Source of the DNA: Clavaria fumosa
Lineage: Eukaryota; Basidiomycota; Agaricomycetes; Agaricales; Clavariaceae
Direction of reading: 5' to 3'
DNA length: 64,000 bases
Assembly: GCA_951802425.1 (NCBI GenBank)
Contig: OX637794.1
Coordinates: forward strand, 248,001-312,000
In this document: piece after piece, positions 46,779 to 56,685 of the stretch
Layout of the letters: each line of letters starts with the position of its first letter
Numbering within the stretch: the first letter of the stretch is position 1
The notes under the pieces: model-generated
The model's database searches: none
Told to the model about the DNA's origin: nothing
Seen by the model: only the letters and a program-made list of their open reading frames with translations
Translations under genes and position numbers: made by a program

Positions 46779-48297
46779 ACGCATTTGTCCCTAGTGACAT
46801 GGTTGCACAGTACAGAAATCAGAAGGGCCGTGTTTCCCTCAATATTCTTGCCACTTGCACCTTTGGCATGCTCTTTTCCCACATCCTTTCTGGCTGGGAA
46901 GGTAGTGCTGCAGATAATCGAATATTTGATGATGCACAACATCATGGACTTGTCATCCCACCTGGGACATTCTATCTTGCAGATGCTGGTTTTCCATTGT
47001 GTGACACGCACCACATCCTGTAGTTTTGATATATCATATGCACCAAATTGATGCATTTGAGTGATGAACAATTAGCATCAATTGGTGCATGCACCTGATG
47101 TATCACTTTGGAGCATCTGATGCATTATCTTGTGGATGGTACATCTGATATATCATGATGCCAGATGATGCATCTGCCATAGCCATGGATGGTGAATGTA
47201 TCATGCATACATAATGTTGATGTATCAGCATATCAGTATCTGATATATTGTTGAAGCTGTTCTGGAAATTTGGCACATCTGATATAACATGGACATTCAA
47301 TACATCACTGCCAATGCTTATCCAAAAATGAATAAAAAAGCGAATTTATTATCATTAAACTCAAACTTATTACTGTATTACAGTAATGACTAATATTAAA
47401 TCTATTTCTATATAAATTCTATTTATTCACACTCTATCACAAGTCCTGAAGTTGGGAGAAAGTGGGGGGGAAGCAAGGCAAGTTGCTGTATTTATATGCC
47501 GCACTTTGTGGCTGTGCAAACGCGTGACATGGTAACGTTGATTAGGTGTTACCATGTCACGCGTTTGCACAGCCACAAAGTGCGGCATATAAATACAGCA
47601 ACTTGCCTTGCTTCCCCCCCACTTTCTCCCAACTTCAGGACTTGTGATAGAATGTGAATAAATAGAATTTATATAGAAATAGATTTAATATTAGTCATTA
47701 CTGTAATACAGTAATAAGTTTGAGTTTAATGATAATAAATTCGCTTTTTTATTCATTTTTGGATAAGCATTGGCAGTGATGTATTGAATGTCCATGTTAT
47801 ATCAGATGTGCCAAATTTCCAGAACAGCTTCAACAATATATCAGATACTGATATGCTGATACATCAACATTATGTATGCATGATACATTCACTGTCTATG
47901 GCTATGGCAGAATCATCTGGCATCATGATAGATGTACCATCCACAAGGTAATGCATCGGATGCTCCAAAGTGATACATCAGGTGCATGCACCAATTGATG
48001 CTAATTGTTCATCACTCAAATGCATCAATTTGGTGCATATGATACATCAAAACTACAGGATGTGGTGCGTGTCACACAATGGAAAACCAGCATCTGCAAG
48101 ATAGAATGTCCCAGGTGGGATGACAAGTCCATGATGTCGTGCATCATCAAATATTCAATTATCTGCAGCACTACCTTCCCAGCCAGAAAGGATGTGGGAA
48201 AAGAGCATGCCAAAGGTGCAAGTGGCAAGAATATTGAGGGAAACACGGCCCTTCTGATTTCTGTACTGTGCAACCATGTCACTAGGGACAAATGCGT
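46779..48297. repeat. 1.5 kb near-perfect palindrome inside the transposase gene
   Basis: The left arm 46779-47536 and right arm 47548-48297 are reverse complements with an 11 nt loop (47537-47547). The right arm is 8 nt shorter because of a 5 nt and a 3 nt gap, and about ten substitutions separate the arms. The outer 230 bp of the left arm are transposase coding sequence (46779-47008); the right arm repeats them inverted. The inner ~525 bp are the inserted element, rich in gatgcat and gatatatca strings. The centre is GC balanced (ggtaac / gttacc). Confidence 0.97.
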
Positions 48298-48315
48298 AAA
48301 AACTACAGGATCGCC
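47009..48315. mobile_element. Insertion with ~19 bp terminal inverted repeats and target duplication in the transposase
   Basis: The left end reads CACCACATCCTGTAGTTTT and the reverse complement of the right end reads GGCGATCCTGTAGTTTT; the two share ATCCTGTAGTTTT. The flanks repeat TGTGACACG (47000-47008 and 48316-48324), a likely target duplication of 8-9 bp, which suits hAT-like elements. The interior is not a simple element: from 48058 to 48297 it contains an inverted copy of the host transposase, so the insertion was rearranged after or during arrival. Confidence 0.75.
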
Positions 48316-48835
48316 TGTGACACGCTCCTTGTGCCATATCGAGGTGTCCGATACCATCTTCAGGAGTGGGGCCGTGCACCACAAAGGTCAGTTCCACTGT
48401 TGATGCCTGATGTTCGTCTGTTTCTGATTGTCTGTCAATGCAAGGCCTGCAAATTATAAAGAGCTCTTCAATCTCCATCATGCACAAGCCCGAAATGTGA
48501 TTGAACGCATCTTTGGTGTGGCGAAGCGACAGTTCCGAGTTGTAGGCGTTGCTCCCAAGTACAATCTTCAAGTTCAAAGTTTGCTGGTACCTGCTGTCTG
48601 CATCCTACACAACTTCGTTCGCATCCATGACCCTGATGACTTTGATGGCATGGAAGAAAATGTCGAGCGACAATACCAAGCAGAAGGAAGAGCACAAGAA
48701 GATGTGGCAGGTGCGATTACTCAAGTAGAACGTGATTGAGCAGGTCAGAGACGAGATGATATTGCTCATGCAATGTGGGAGCAGTATGTAGAACATACAC
48801 AAAGAGACATTTGACTGTTACAAGAAAAAAAAGTA

Positions 48836-49996
48836 TCAGGAATAAGAAAGCTCATCCTGAATGTATGCTGTCCTGAGTTCCTTCTCGTCAATGGCAAGGT
48901 AGGTGTCTGCAGTCGCAATGTCCTTCCTGAAGAGGCACATGGCCTTGACGCGTTCCTCTCTGCTCAGAGAGTCATCAGTCGTAACCATCTTGATTGCACA
49001 GGTGCGGCGTTGTGGTGTGCTAGAGTCATGACTGTCAGAAGCTGACATGGACAACACAATTGAGGACAGTGCATCGGCAACACCCTGCACTGCGATTGGG
49101 CCAGAGAGACGTGAGCGTTTTGGCACAGTGGAATCCAAATCCGACAGAGAGGTCGTAGAATGTCGTCTTTTGTTGTGCTGTGGGTGAAAGGATACTTTTG
49201 GGGGGGTGTGGGGTGCTCACGGTGGAGTGGGTGACCAGTTTAATGTACCCTACGACATATTCAGTTCATTCTTTGGGTCTGAATGTGTTATGTGCATACC
49301 AATGGTGCCAAATCATCATCACTAGCCTCCCCAGTCGTCTGTGCATCATCATCACAGGCTGCGGGATCGATAGGCCAATCTGGCATGTGCAACGCTCCTT
49401 CCCCTGTTGCATACCTACCTTCAACAAGCCCAAGAATTTCATCATACAAAGAAAATGGCTTGGAGCGCCATATAGTGGCTTCAGGATGCGCCTGAAGCTC
49501 AGAGTCAATAGATTCATGTTGCCACTTGAACACGCATATAATAGAGCAATACCTGAATATATGCCATCCAGACATTGTTGTCTGCGGTTACCATCTTTTG
49601 TTGGTCATCCCACCCAAAGCCAGACAGTCCTCAAAGCTTTTGAACAACAAGGAATTGGGCTTTCAGCTGTGATGAAGTCAGTCATACAAGCAAGCTACGA
49701 GAAGGAGGTTTGCGCACCGTGCCCCAGCGGTCATTACACCCTTTCGCCTTCTTGGCAGTCCCACCACTCAACTTCTCACTCCCAGCAAGAGCCTGCTCAG
49801 CTGCAACCCAGACCACCTTCTTCCAACTGTTGTCGGCCTGGTTCCCAGCCGCTTGCTGAGCCTTGAGCATTTCAATCAGCGTGTTGTCATCGGCTGAGGA
49901 CCATTTTGCTTTCTTCGGTGGGCCTTTCAATTTCTTTGAGAATTTTCTTCCATCATTAGGAGGTGCATTCTCCTTGTTCTGAGTGACTGAAGCCAT
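48836..49996 (-). pseudogene. PIF/Harbinger Myb/SANT-like DNA-binding protein
   Basis: In Harbinger elements this second protein brings the transposase to the element ends. Exons: 49996-49718, 49666-49553, 49491-49300, 49177-48836; 309 codons, all phases consistent. The SANT/Myb-like helices are at residues ~30-110 (KWSSADDNTLIEMLKAQQAA, then WKKVVWVAAEQAL, KAKGCNDRWGTLKAQF). A conserved GFGWDDQQKMVTADNNVW block and an acidic stretch (ACDDDAQTTGEASDDD) follow. One TGA at 49631-49633 interrupts exon 2 and probably replaced CGA. It is convergent with the transposase, 21 bp from its end. Confidence 0.85.
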
Positions 49997-50159
49997 TGAA
50001 ATATAAAGTCAAAGCAGAGTGAGCACAGCGTATACTGCGGCATTACTCGGCGTGACACGACACCGAACAGTTCATTCCGAGATCAAATATCTCATTTTCA
50101 AGTCGTAACACTATCAAACCGTTGGAGTAGGCTGTACAGGTGTTGGCTGCAAATAGATG
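49997..50159. other. Harbinger right flank
   Basis: It should contain the right end of the Harbinger element and the left border of E4. Neither border could be fixed. No gene. Confidence 0.35.
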
Positions 50160-51039
50160 TTCACGGCCAGGTTCTTCAGGGGGTCTTATTACATGACGGA
50201 GACACTAGACAAAACCTTGGAGGATGCAGAGGTTGAGTGTAAGAGGTTTAGAAAATGAAAGTATACGTTATCTGGAGTATCCGGTATCAGATCCGGTAGA
50301 GTCTGATGTTCGGATCGAAGGTTCGAGGGGCTGGCAATGACGAAGGCCAGCGAATCAATGGGTACGACGAAGGGTGAGCTTGCTAAGGATCACAGCACAA
50401 TGTGGGCATTCAAAAAGCTGGATTTCCGTATAGTCCGGTACATACTTAAGTACATTTTTCTAAGTACAGCATACCCAATTCTACGGAAATCTCCGGAAGC
50501 TATAGAAGGCAGTGCGATATCGTACAAGGGGTCATATAGGGGTCTTTATTTTGTAAAGGAGTCATGCGGTTCAGAGGGAAGGAATATCCGATGACTAGCA
50601 CATGTCCGGATCGCTCGTAAACTGAAGGAGAGTGTAGGTGGTACAGCAAAGGAGTACTAGGAACAAAGGGCAAGGCAGTGCAAAGGGTCTGAAACATATC
50701 AATGAATGGATACTTGAAAGGGATCAAAATATGAAATTTACAGCATGGTATATGAAATACGAGAATGGGAATGGAATAGTGAGTGCGTTGAGTGCTGACC
50801 ATGCTGGAGTGATGAAATGGAAAGGCATAGGCGGTGTGTGTGACCTGTGGGTTGTGATCATCACGGGGAATTAGAGACTGGAGAGTCCAATGTCGGATAT
50901 TTATTGGATGTTCCGGATGTCGTTGGACAGTATCGGATCATTATCGGATCGCATCGGGCGTGATTATCTTGGATGCCAAAATATCCGGATAGTCGATATC
51001 TGTTAAGTTTCCTTGTTTAAACAACATATCATCCTTACA
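50160..51039 (-). repeat. E4 3' LTR (left limit uncertain)
   Basis: On the minus strand the LTR starts TGTAAGGATGATATG at 51039, directly after a purine tract (gggagaa, 51046-51040) that would act as polypurine primer. The stretch to about 50160 is rich in atccgga and cggat strings and has no coding frame. The left limit is a guess because the partner LTR is outside the window. Confidence 0.55.
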
Positions 51040-51246
51040 TTCTCCCGGGGGCTGAAAATGCAACTGCCCTCAGTTGCAACCAAACAAGGCCAAATAATCG
51101 TTTGTTGATCCTGAAGTACACGTCGTGTGGGTGCACATAGGTCCAAACACACACTTGTGCTTTCTCCAGCAACAACGACGCATCGACTCTTCAAAAAAAA
51201 AAAGGAAAACTTTGATTCTCTCATCTTTCAAAACGCGGTCCAGGCG

Positions 51247-52770
51247 ATGGAGGAGGCATGGACGATGGCTCCGGGTGTCGAGTTGCCGGAACGTGGACAA
51301 GATGGCGAATTCGCGGAGTGGGTGAGGACATACGCGGGTGACGCGGTGCGTGAACCAGTTTCTCGAATGTGGGAATGCGCTAACATGTCATCTCAGGACG
51401 ATTTTCTTGCTGGTTACGTGGCGGCCCTTGAGGAGGATGTGGATATCGACGAGGGGCTCGTCCCCGTGGCGTGAAGGTTGAGGAAGTGGCGAAAGATCCG
51501 TGGGGAAGAGTGGACCGCCAAGCGAGTGCGAAAACAGGAGGAGGCCGAAGTCGAGAGAAGGCGTGCGAGCGAGGAGAAGGGAGCCGCCGAGAGGGCCGCA
51601 GCGGAGGCGGAGGCGGAGGAGAGGCGCACGGAGGCGGCGAGGGCTGCCGAGAAGAGGGCGCGACTCGCCCGGGCGCGTCGGATCGTCGGGAGCGAGGACG
51701 ACGAGGAGGAGGGAGAGGCGGGTGCAGCAGCAGTAACAGCAGCAACAATGACAATGACAGGAGCGGAAGAGCCCGCCGCAGCGGCAGCGGCAACAACAAC
51801 AGTATCGCCCGACGCCGTGGAGCTGCATGCGGACGATGTAGCGACTGCGGAGGTGGGGACAGGAGAGGTCGGGGTGGCGGCAGCAGAGGATCGGGACGGT
51901 CATCGGACCGTGTGGGGAACCGATGGGGTGACGCCCGTTGGAGTTATCGAGGCGGCAGCAGTGAGTGCGGTGCCGCCCCCCGTGTTGGAGCATCGGGTGG
52001 GCGGGCGGATGACGGCGACTCCAGTGTGGGTGGAGATCGCGAGGCGGAAGGCGGCGGAGCGGGGGCGAGGGAGGAGAAGCGGGGCGGGGGCTGATATAAA
52101 ATCCCGGGCTGTGCGGCAGCCTGGAGATAAGGTAAGTGGTCAATTAAAATGTGTGAAGGTTTTAGGTGTCTGATCTAATGAATAGGAACACGATCCGGGA
52201 TGTGAGGAGTGCGCCCGGAAGCGGCGCGCGTGTTACGGAGTGGAGGGGATAGCGTGCCGGTGGTGCCGGACGTACAAGGTGTCGTGCAGCTTATCGGCTG
52301 TGCGAGGTAAGTAATATTCTTTTTATTTCCGTGCTGAGACAAATGATAAGTATGTTTCAGGAGTGAAAACAGAGAAGGCAGCGGTGTCCGGCACCGGAGG
52401 TAAGTCAAGGGGGTATCGGATCCATGTTGGCTAACAGAGTGGAGCAGGTCCGAAGGCGACGGAGGCGACCGGAGGCAAGAGGCCGAGGCGAGGTGCGACG
52501 CGGGTACTGGTTCGTGAGGAGGCGACGCCGGAGGAGGAGGACGAGATTGAGGACGATGACAGCGTGGAGGTGGTGGAGCCGCCGGCAAAGCAGAAGAAAG
52601 CGGAGGCGGGACCGAGTTGGAAGGGTAAGGAGCGGGAGGCGGCTGCGGGATCATCAGTCAGAGAGGCGCTGGAGCAGGCGCTCCAGATGATGGAGAGGGG
52701 GGCCGACCAGGTGAAGGCCGGAGCCGAGTTGCTCCGGATGCTTCTCCTTGGTGAGCGCCTTACTGTATAA
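51247..52770 (+). pseudogene. Antisense accessory gene of E4: coiled-coil protein with Zn2Cys6-type motif
   Basis: Exons: 51247-52131, 52186-52306, 52361-52399, 52448-52770, joining in frame to 456 codons. Residues 1-75 hold a short helical region (DDFLAGYVAALEEDVDIDEG). A TGA at 51472-51474 (codon 76) interrupts exon 1 and probably replaced CGA. After it come a long Glu/Arg/Ala coiled coil (about 80-150), an Ala/Thr-rich linker, then cysteines spaced C-x2-C-x6-C-x7-C-x2-C-x6-C (exon 2, about residues 301-329), which fits the Gal4-type Zn2Cys6 consensus. An acidic stretch (EEEDEIEDDDSVEVVE) and a C-terminal Leu-rich helix end it. The ATG is 208 bp inside the 3' LTR, pointing into the element and opposite to pol, the same geometry as in E1. 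Its promoter may lie in or next to the LTR. Confidence 0.72.
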
Positions 52771-52987
52771 GTATTGTATTTTTATATATATTTTTCTTTT
52801 TCCCGTTTGCAATGTTATGTCATGCCAGAAAAGTGAGTGAGGGATGTGAGAATGTAAGAAAATGGTTAAAGAAACGTCTGGTATAAAGTTTGGACTTGTC
52901 CGAAATTTCGATTTTTTTTTTTTTTGGGCGATCAAAAAAAATCAATGTAAATTATAGGGAATTAAGAGATATGATGGAGGAAAGTGC
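52771..52987. terminator. Convergent 3' region of E4 pol and accessory gene
   Basis: Over 200 bp, A/T rich, with tttttttttttttt at about 52912-52925 and aataaa-like strings. It probably holds poly(A) sites for both directions, as at 1922-2308 in E1. Confidence 0.45.
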
Positions 52988-55900
52988 TTAATGGCGAGGC
53001 CGAAGGTTCCGGGTTGCTCCGGAGCGTTGCGGACGAGTTTCCGTAGTGTAGTTGTCAGCGGCTTCATTATCGGATTCATCAGATAGTTCGGCGGCTTGGC
53101 TTTCCTCATCCTCGGTGTCTGTAGAGATATGTGACGCCTTGTTTATTTGATTTGGAGAGATGTCCTCGTTTATCTCCATCATTTGGTCAATGATAGATGT
53201 CACCGGAATCGATGTTTGCGACCGCAGATAGTAGGGAATGATGCAGAAAGCAGCATAGTGGATTTTGGAGACGGCGCCGTCAAGTTCCGAGAGGATATAT
53301 GCGCCGTATTGAGTTCGGCAGACGACAATCATCGGTCCGAAGAATTGCGGTTTTGTTTTCCGATTTAATTCCACTTCAATGGCTGAATTGCGGATCAGTA
53401 CCAATGATCCAGGTTGGAAGTCGTAGTCGATAATAGACTTGCGGTGTGCATCGATGAATTGCTTGACGGATTGTTTGCAGGCAGCGAGCACTTTATCGGC
53501 GATTGTTGCTAGATCTTTTCCTCGTTTTTGCAGTTGGCGGGCACGAAGGGCTATCAGTTCTGGAGTGGTCATCAGGGCATTGGCAGTCGGAATTAGATAT
53601 GTTGCTTCAGATATGTCGAAAGGGAAAAGCGGTTCGACGCCGTGTGCGATGTAAAACGGAGAGTGACTGGTGGATCGTTGGATTGTGGTTCGTTCTGCCC
53701 AAATGACCGAGGGTAAGATGTCCGGCCATTTCGATTCATCTCCGTCTGCTGCTTTGATTAATGACTCGCGGACCGATCAGTGGGCACATTCAATGATGCC
53801 ATTAGCATGAGAATTGTATCCGGAAATACGAATGTGATGGATTCCATACCGCTTCTTGAGGAAATCGAGGGCTTTGATAAATGGGGCACCGTTATCCGTA
53901 ATAATTTTTTCTACGGCTCCCCATCGGCACAGTATATCTTCAAATATGAAGGTTCCGAGAAGTCGGGCAGTCTCATTTCGTAGCGGTCTTGCTTCTGGAT
54001 ATGCGGATAACGAGCATCGGGCGTGGACAAGAAGTCGGAAACCGCGGGTTCTGGGTAGGAACATGGTATCTATATGCGCTCGACGGAAAAGACCAGCTGG
54101 TGTGGCGACCGTTGGTGGAATAAAAATCTTCCGGATTTGCCGAGTCTGGCATTGGTGACAAGTTTGGACAAACCATTTTATGTCTTGATCCAACACCGGC
54201 CACCAGAACCGATTTAGAATACGTGTCCGGATAACGTAAACACCTTTGTGGCTGAGTGAATCGTGTGCCTCTGTGATAATTGCGAGCCGTTTGTGGTCCG
54301 GAGGCACTACCTGGTGGCATCCGTTAGGTCGGCAATGCCATAGCTTGTCATCTAGAATGAAGAACTGGGATGCGGAGTGGACTAATCGTCAGAACTGGTT
54401 TGCGTCGATGCCGGAAGGACGGATCGGGTTTTGAAGGAAAGATTCGATTTTGCAGATCTGTTCTTCCCTTTTCTTTGCTGTGTCGGGTCGCGGTATAAGG
54501 ATGGTGGAGGATTCATTCGGAGCTGGTGAATCATTGGATGGTACCGTCGAATTGAGTAGCATCGATCCTGTGTAAACTTTGAAGCGAGAATGGGCAATGC
54601 CGGCGAGTGGCATCTCGGATGGGTAGGAAGCATCCAGTGCTCGATTCATGTGTTCCATGGCGAATACGTAGCTCTGATCGATCCAGTCTTCGTGATCTTC
54701 AGACTCGGTGTCTTCTTCACCATCTGCGGCACGTCGGCATGATAGTCCGTCGGCTCCGGTGTGTTTATCTGCGGGAATATGAACAAGGTCGAAATTGAAG
54801 AGTAGTATACCGGCAATCCATTGATTCATGGCAGCGTTTGGTTGAACGTCCAGATTGTTTAGCATACCCTTAATGAACTTCGCATCCATTTCAACGGTGA
54901 ATTTCGGAAGGCCAATAAGGTAAATCCGGTACGACCGAAGTGCGCGGAAGAGTCTGTATAATTCGATTTTTGCTTGAGAGTATCGGGCCTCGCGTTCGTT
55001 CCGGATTCCATTTTGTCTGATTTGAAATAGCGCGAAGCCGACAGCGATGTTGGACGAGTCGACGGCCATAATTACAGGCCGTCCAGAGTGGTAATCAATC
55101 GGTCGAATGGTGGATGAGTTGACTATTGTGTGTTTAAGTCAGTCCATCGAATTTTGCTCTTCTTCTTCAAACCTGAATGGAACGTCCTTACAAGTTAGGC
55201 TGACAAGTGGTCGGGCAAGTACAGCATAGTTTTTGATGAATATCTGGAGCAGTCCGCAGATGCCTAAAAATGATCGTACATCTGTGAGTGTTTCGCATGG
55301 AGGCCAGTCTCGAATGCGCTGAACATTGGAAGTGTCCGGAACTCGCTCTTCATAGGTGCACATGTGTCCGGTAACGATTGTTTCGGGGGTGCAAATTGTC
55401 GTTTTCTTGCCATTAAAGGTTCCTCCGACTATCTTGACTTGTTGGAGCACCCGATTGATGTTATTCAAATGCTCCCAAACGAACCGCCTTATTTGCGGAT
55501 TCTCCGGGATCATCTCGTAAGTGCTGTCCGGAAGCTCGTATCGGGTTTCCAGGCCCTTAATCGCTACATCGTCTACGAATGGGGTGGTTACGTGCGGAAT
55601 TTCGTCTTGTAGTATATGCGTGACGTCTCCATGCATAATCTGCGTCGCGTTGGTGTATCCCATGGGGACGCAAGTGAGCCGTTTGGCTCCGAGAGGGGTT
55701 TGGAACGTGGTCAGGTCTCGACTCCGTTCGTCAAGAGACCATTGATCGAAGGAGACGAATAGATCAAGAGATCCGTAGCATCTGCGTCCGGCGAAAGATT
55801 CCGCAAAAACTTCCATTATCGGGGGAACCGCGGAATTGCCAATAGTGACTTTGTTCAACGGCTGGAGATTATGTACATGTCGGAGAGATTTTCCGTCCTT

Positions 55901-56685
55901 CTTTAACACACAAAACCACTGGGACTGATAGGAGGAGTTGGACTCTTCGTAGACTCCAGCTGCTATCTTGTCTCGGATAACCTTCAGGACTTCGTCGTAG
56001 ATGCCAGGAGGAATTGGTATATTTTTGAAGATCCAAGGGACATGTTTGACTGTCGGGATGATAATGGGATCGAAGTATTTTGCGTCGAATCGTCCTTTTT
56101 TGGTCTCTGTCCAAGCGAAGGCATCTTCCTGGGCTTTAATAAGATAATGAACGAGTTTTTCTTCCTCTGGCCATAAAAATCCGGTGGGATTTGCGTTATG
56201 CACTTCTTTCCGGTCTTGAGTATATCGGAGACCGGGGGTGAAATCGGGGGGGTGTGTCGGAAGAGTGGGGATATCGGAGAGGGGATCGGGGTGTTGTTGT
56301 CGGACAATCCGAAATTCTTCAGGTAGAGTTGCTTTGATCAGGTTGACACGGTTTGCGACTTTCTTGTATTTCTTTCCAAGGTAAACTGGCATAACGATGT
56401 CCGGAGACGGTGTATTGGTTTCTGAGTTATTGGGGTACATTACGTCTGTGGTATCGTGGTACACCGGTGTGTATCCGGCGCTGACCAAGGCTTCACATGA
56501 AGTGCCCAAAATATTGGCAAAAGGAAGGGGATTGACAGGAACTAAATTTTCAAGAGAAGGAGATAAGAGATTGTGAATGGAAGTAGATAGAATAGCTGGA
56601 GACTTGTGTTTGTGTATAGCTTCCATGTCCGCTTTGATTGGAGATGGCTCCAGAATGTTGCGGTGATCTGGGGCTCCAGCTATTA
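52988..56685 (-). pseudogene. pol: E4 pol: reverse transcriptase, RNase H, integrase; three stops
   Basis: The frame is -1 relative to gag and opens at the gag stop. The first ATG is at 56596 region (MEAIHKHK). The reverse transcriptase core is SLDLFVSFDQ and TPFVDDVAIKG. A TGA at 55139-55141 precedes RNase H (VIMAVDSSNIAVGFALFQI; NEREARYSQAKIELY). A TGA at 54389-54391 precedes the integrase zinc region (H, H, CHQC) and the core HIDTMFLP, IITDNGAPF and GIIECAH. A TGA at 53777-53779 directly follows. The rest to 52988 includes KTKPQFFGPMIVVCRTQYGAY, a GPF/Y-like module, and an acidic tail. No chromodomain is seen. The Arg after the catalytic Glu is Cys, again a C to T at CpG. All pieces share one frame. 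Confidence 0.9.

Larger units (their letters stand above)
46188..48814 (+). pseudogene. PIF/Harbinger DDE transposase, split by an insertion
   Basis: Exon 1 is 46188-46570. Exon 2 starts at 46618 and is cut at 47008. After the insertion the frame resumes at 48325-48386 and, after a 58 nt intron, at 48445-48814. The first Asp lies in GSIDCSHIDAF (about 46757) and the second in LADAGFPLCDT (about 46980). The Glu lies in ARNVIERIFGVAKRQFR (about 48500), beyond the insertion. Reading into the insertion ends at a TAG within five codons. A TGA at 48737-48739 near the C-terminus precedes 25 further in-frame codons. The insertion removes the third catalytic residue, so the gene is dead. Without the insertion all exon phases agree. 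Confidence 0.92.
46188..49996 (+). mobile_element. PIF/Harbinger DNA transposon with two genes, inactivated
   Basis: A DDE transposase gene (+, 46188-48814) and a Myb/SANT-like gene (-, 49996-48836) face each other. This is the standard two-gene layout of PIF/Harbinger elements. The transposase is split by an inserted element at 47009. I could not fix the terminal inverted repeats or the 3 bp target duplication, so the limits given are those of the genes. Confidence 0.85.

Noticed and set aside
46779..48297. Palindrome as a sequencing or assembly chimera
   Set aside because: The arms differ by about ten substitutions and two gaps, and the right flank resumes the transposase frame with a matching target duplication. 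An artefact would give identical arms. A spanning long read would settle it.
48005..48403. 132-codon + strand frame that looks like a new protein
   Set aside because: It is the antisense of the transposase, in the inverted arm of the palindrome.
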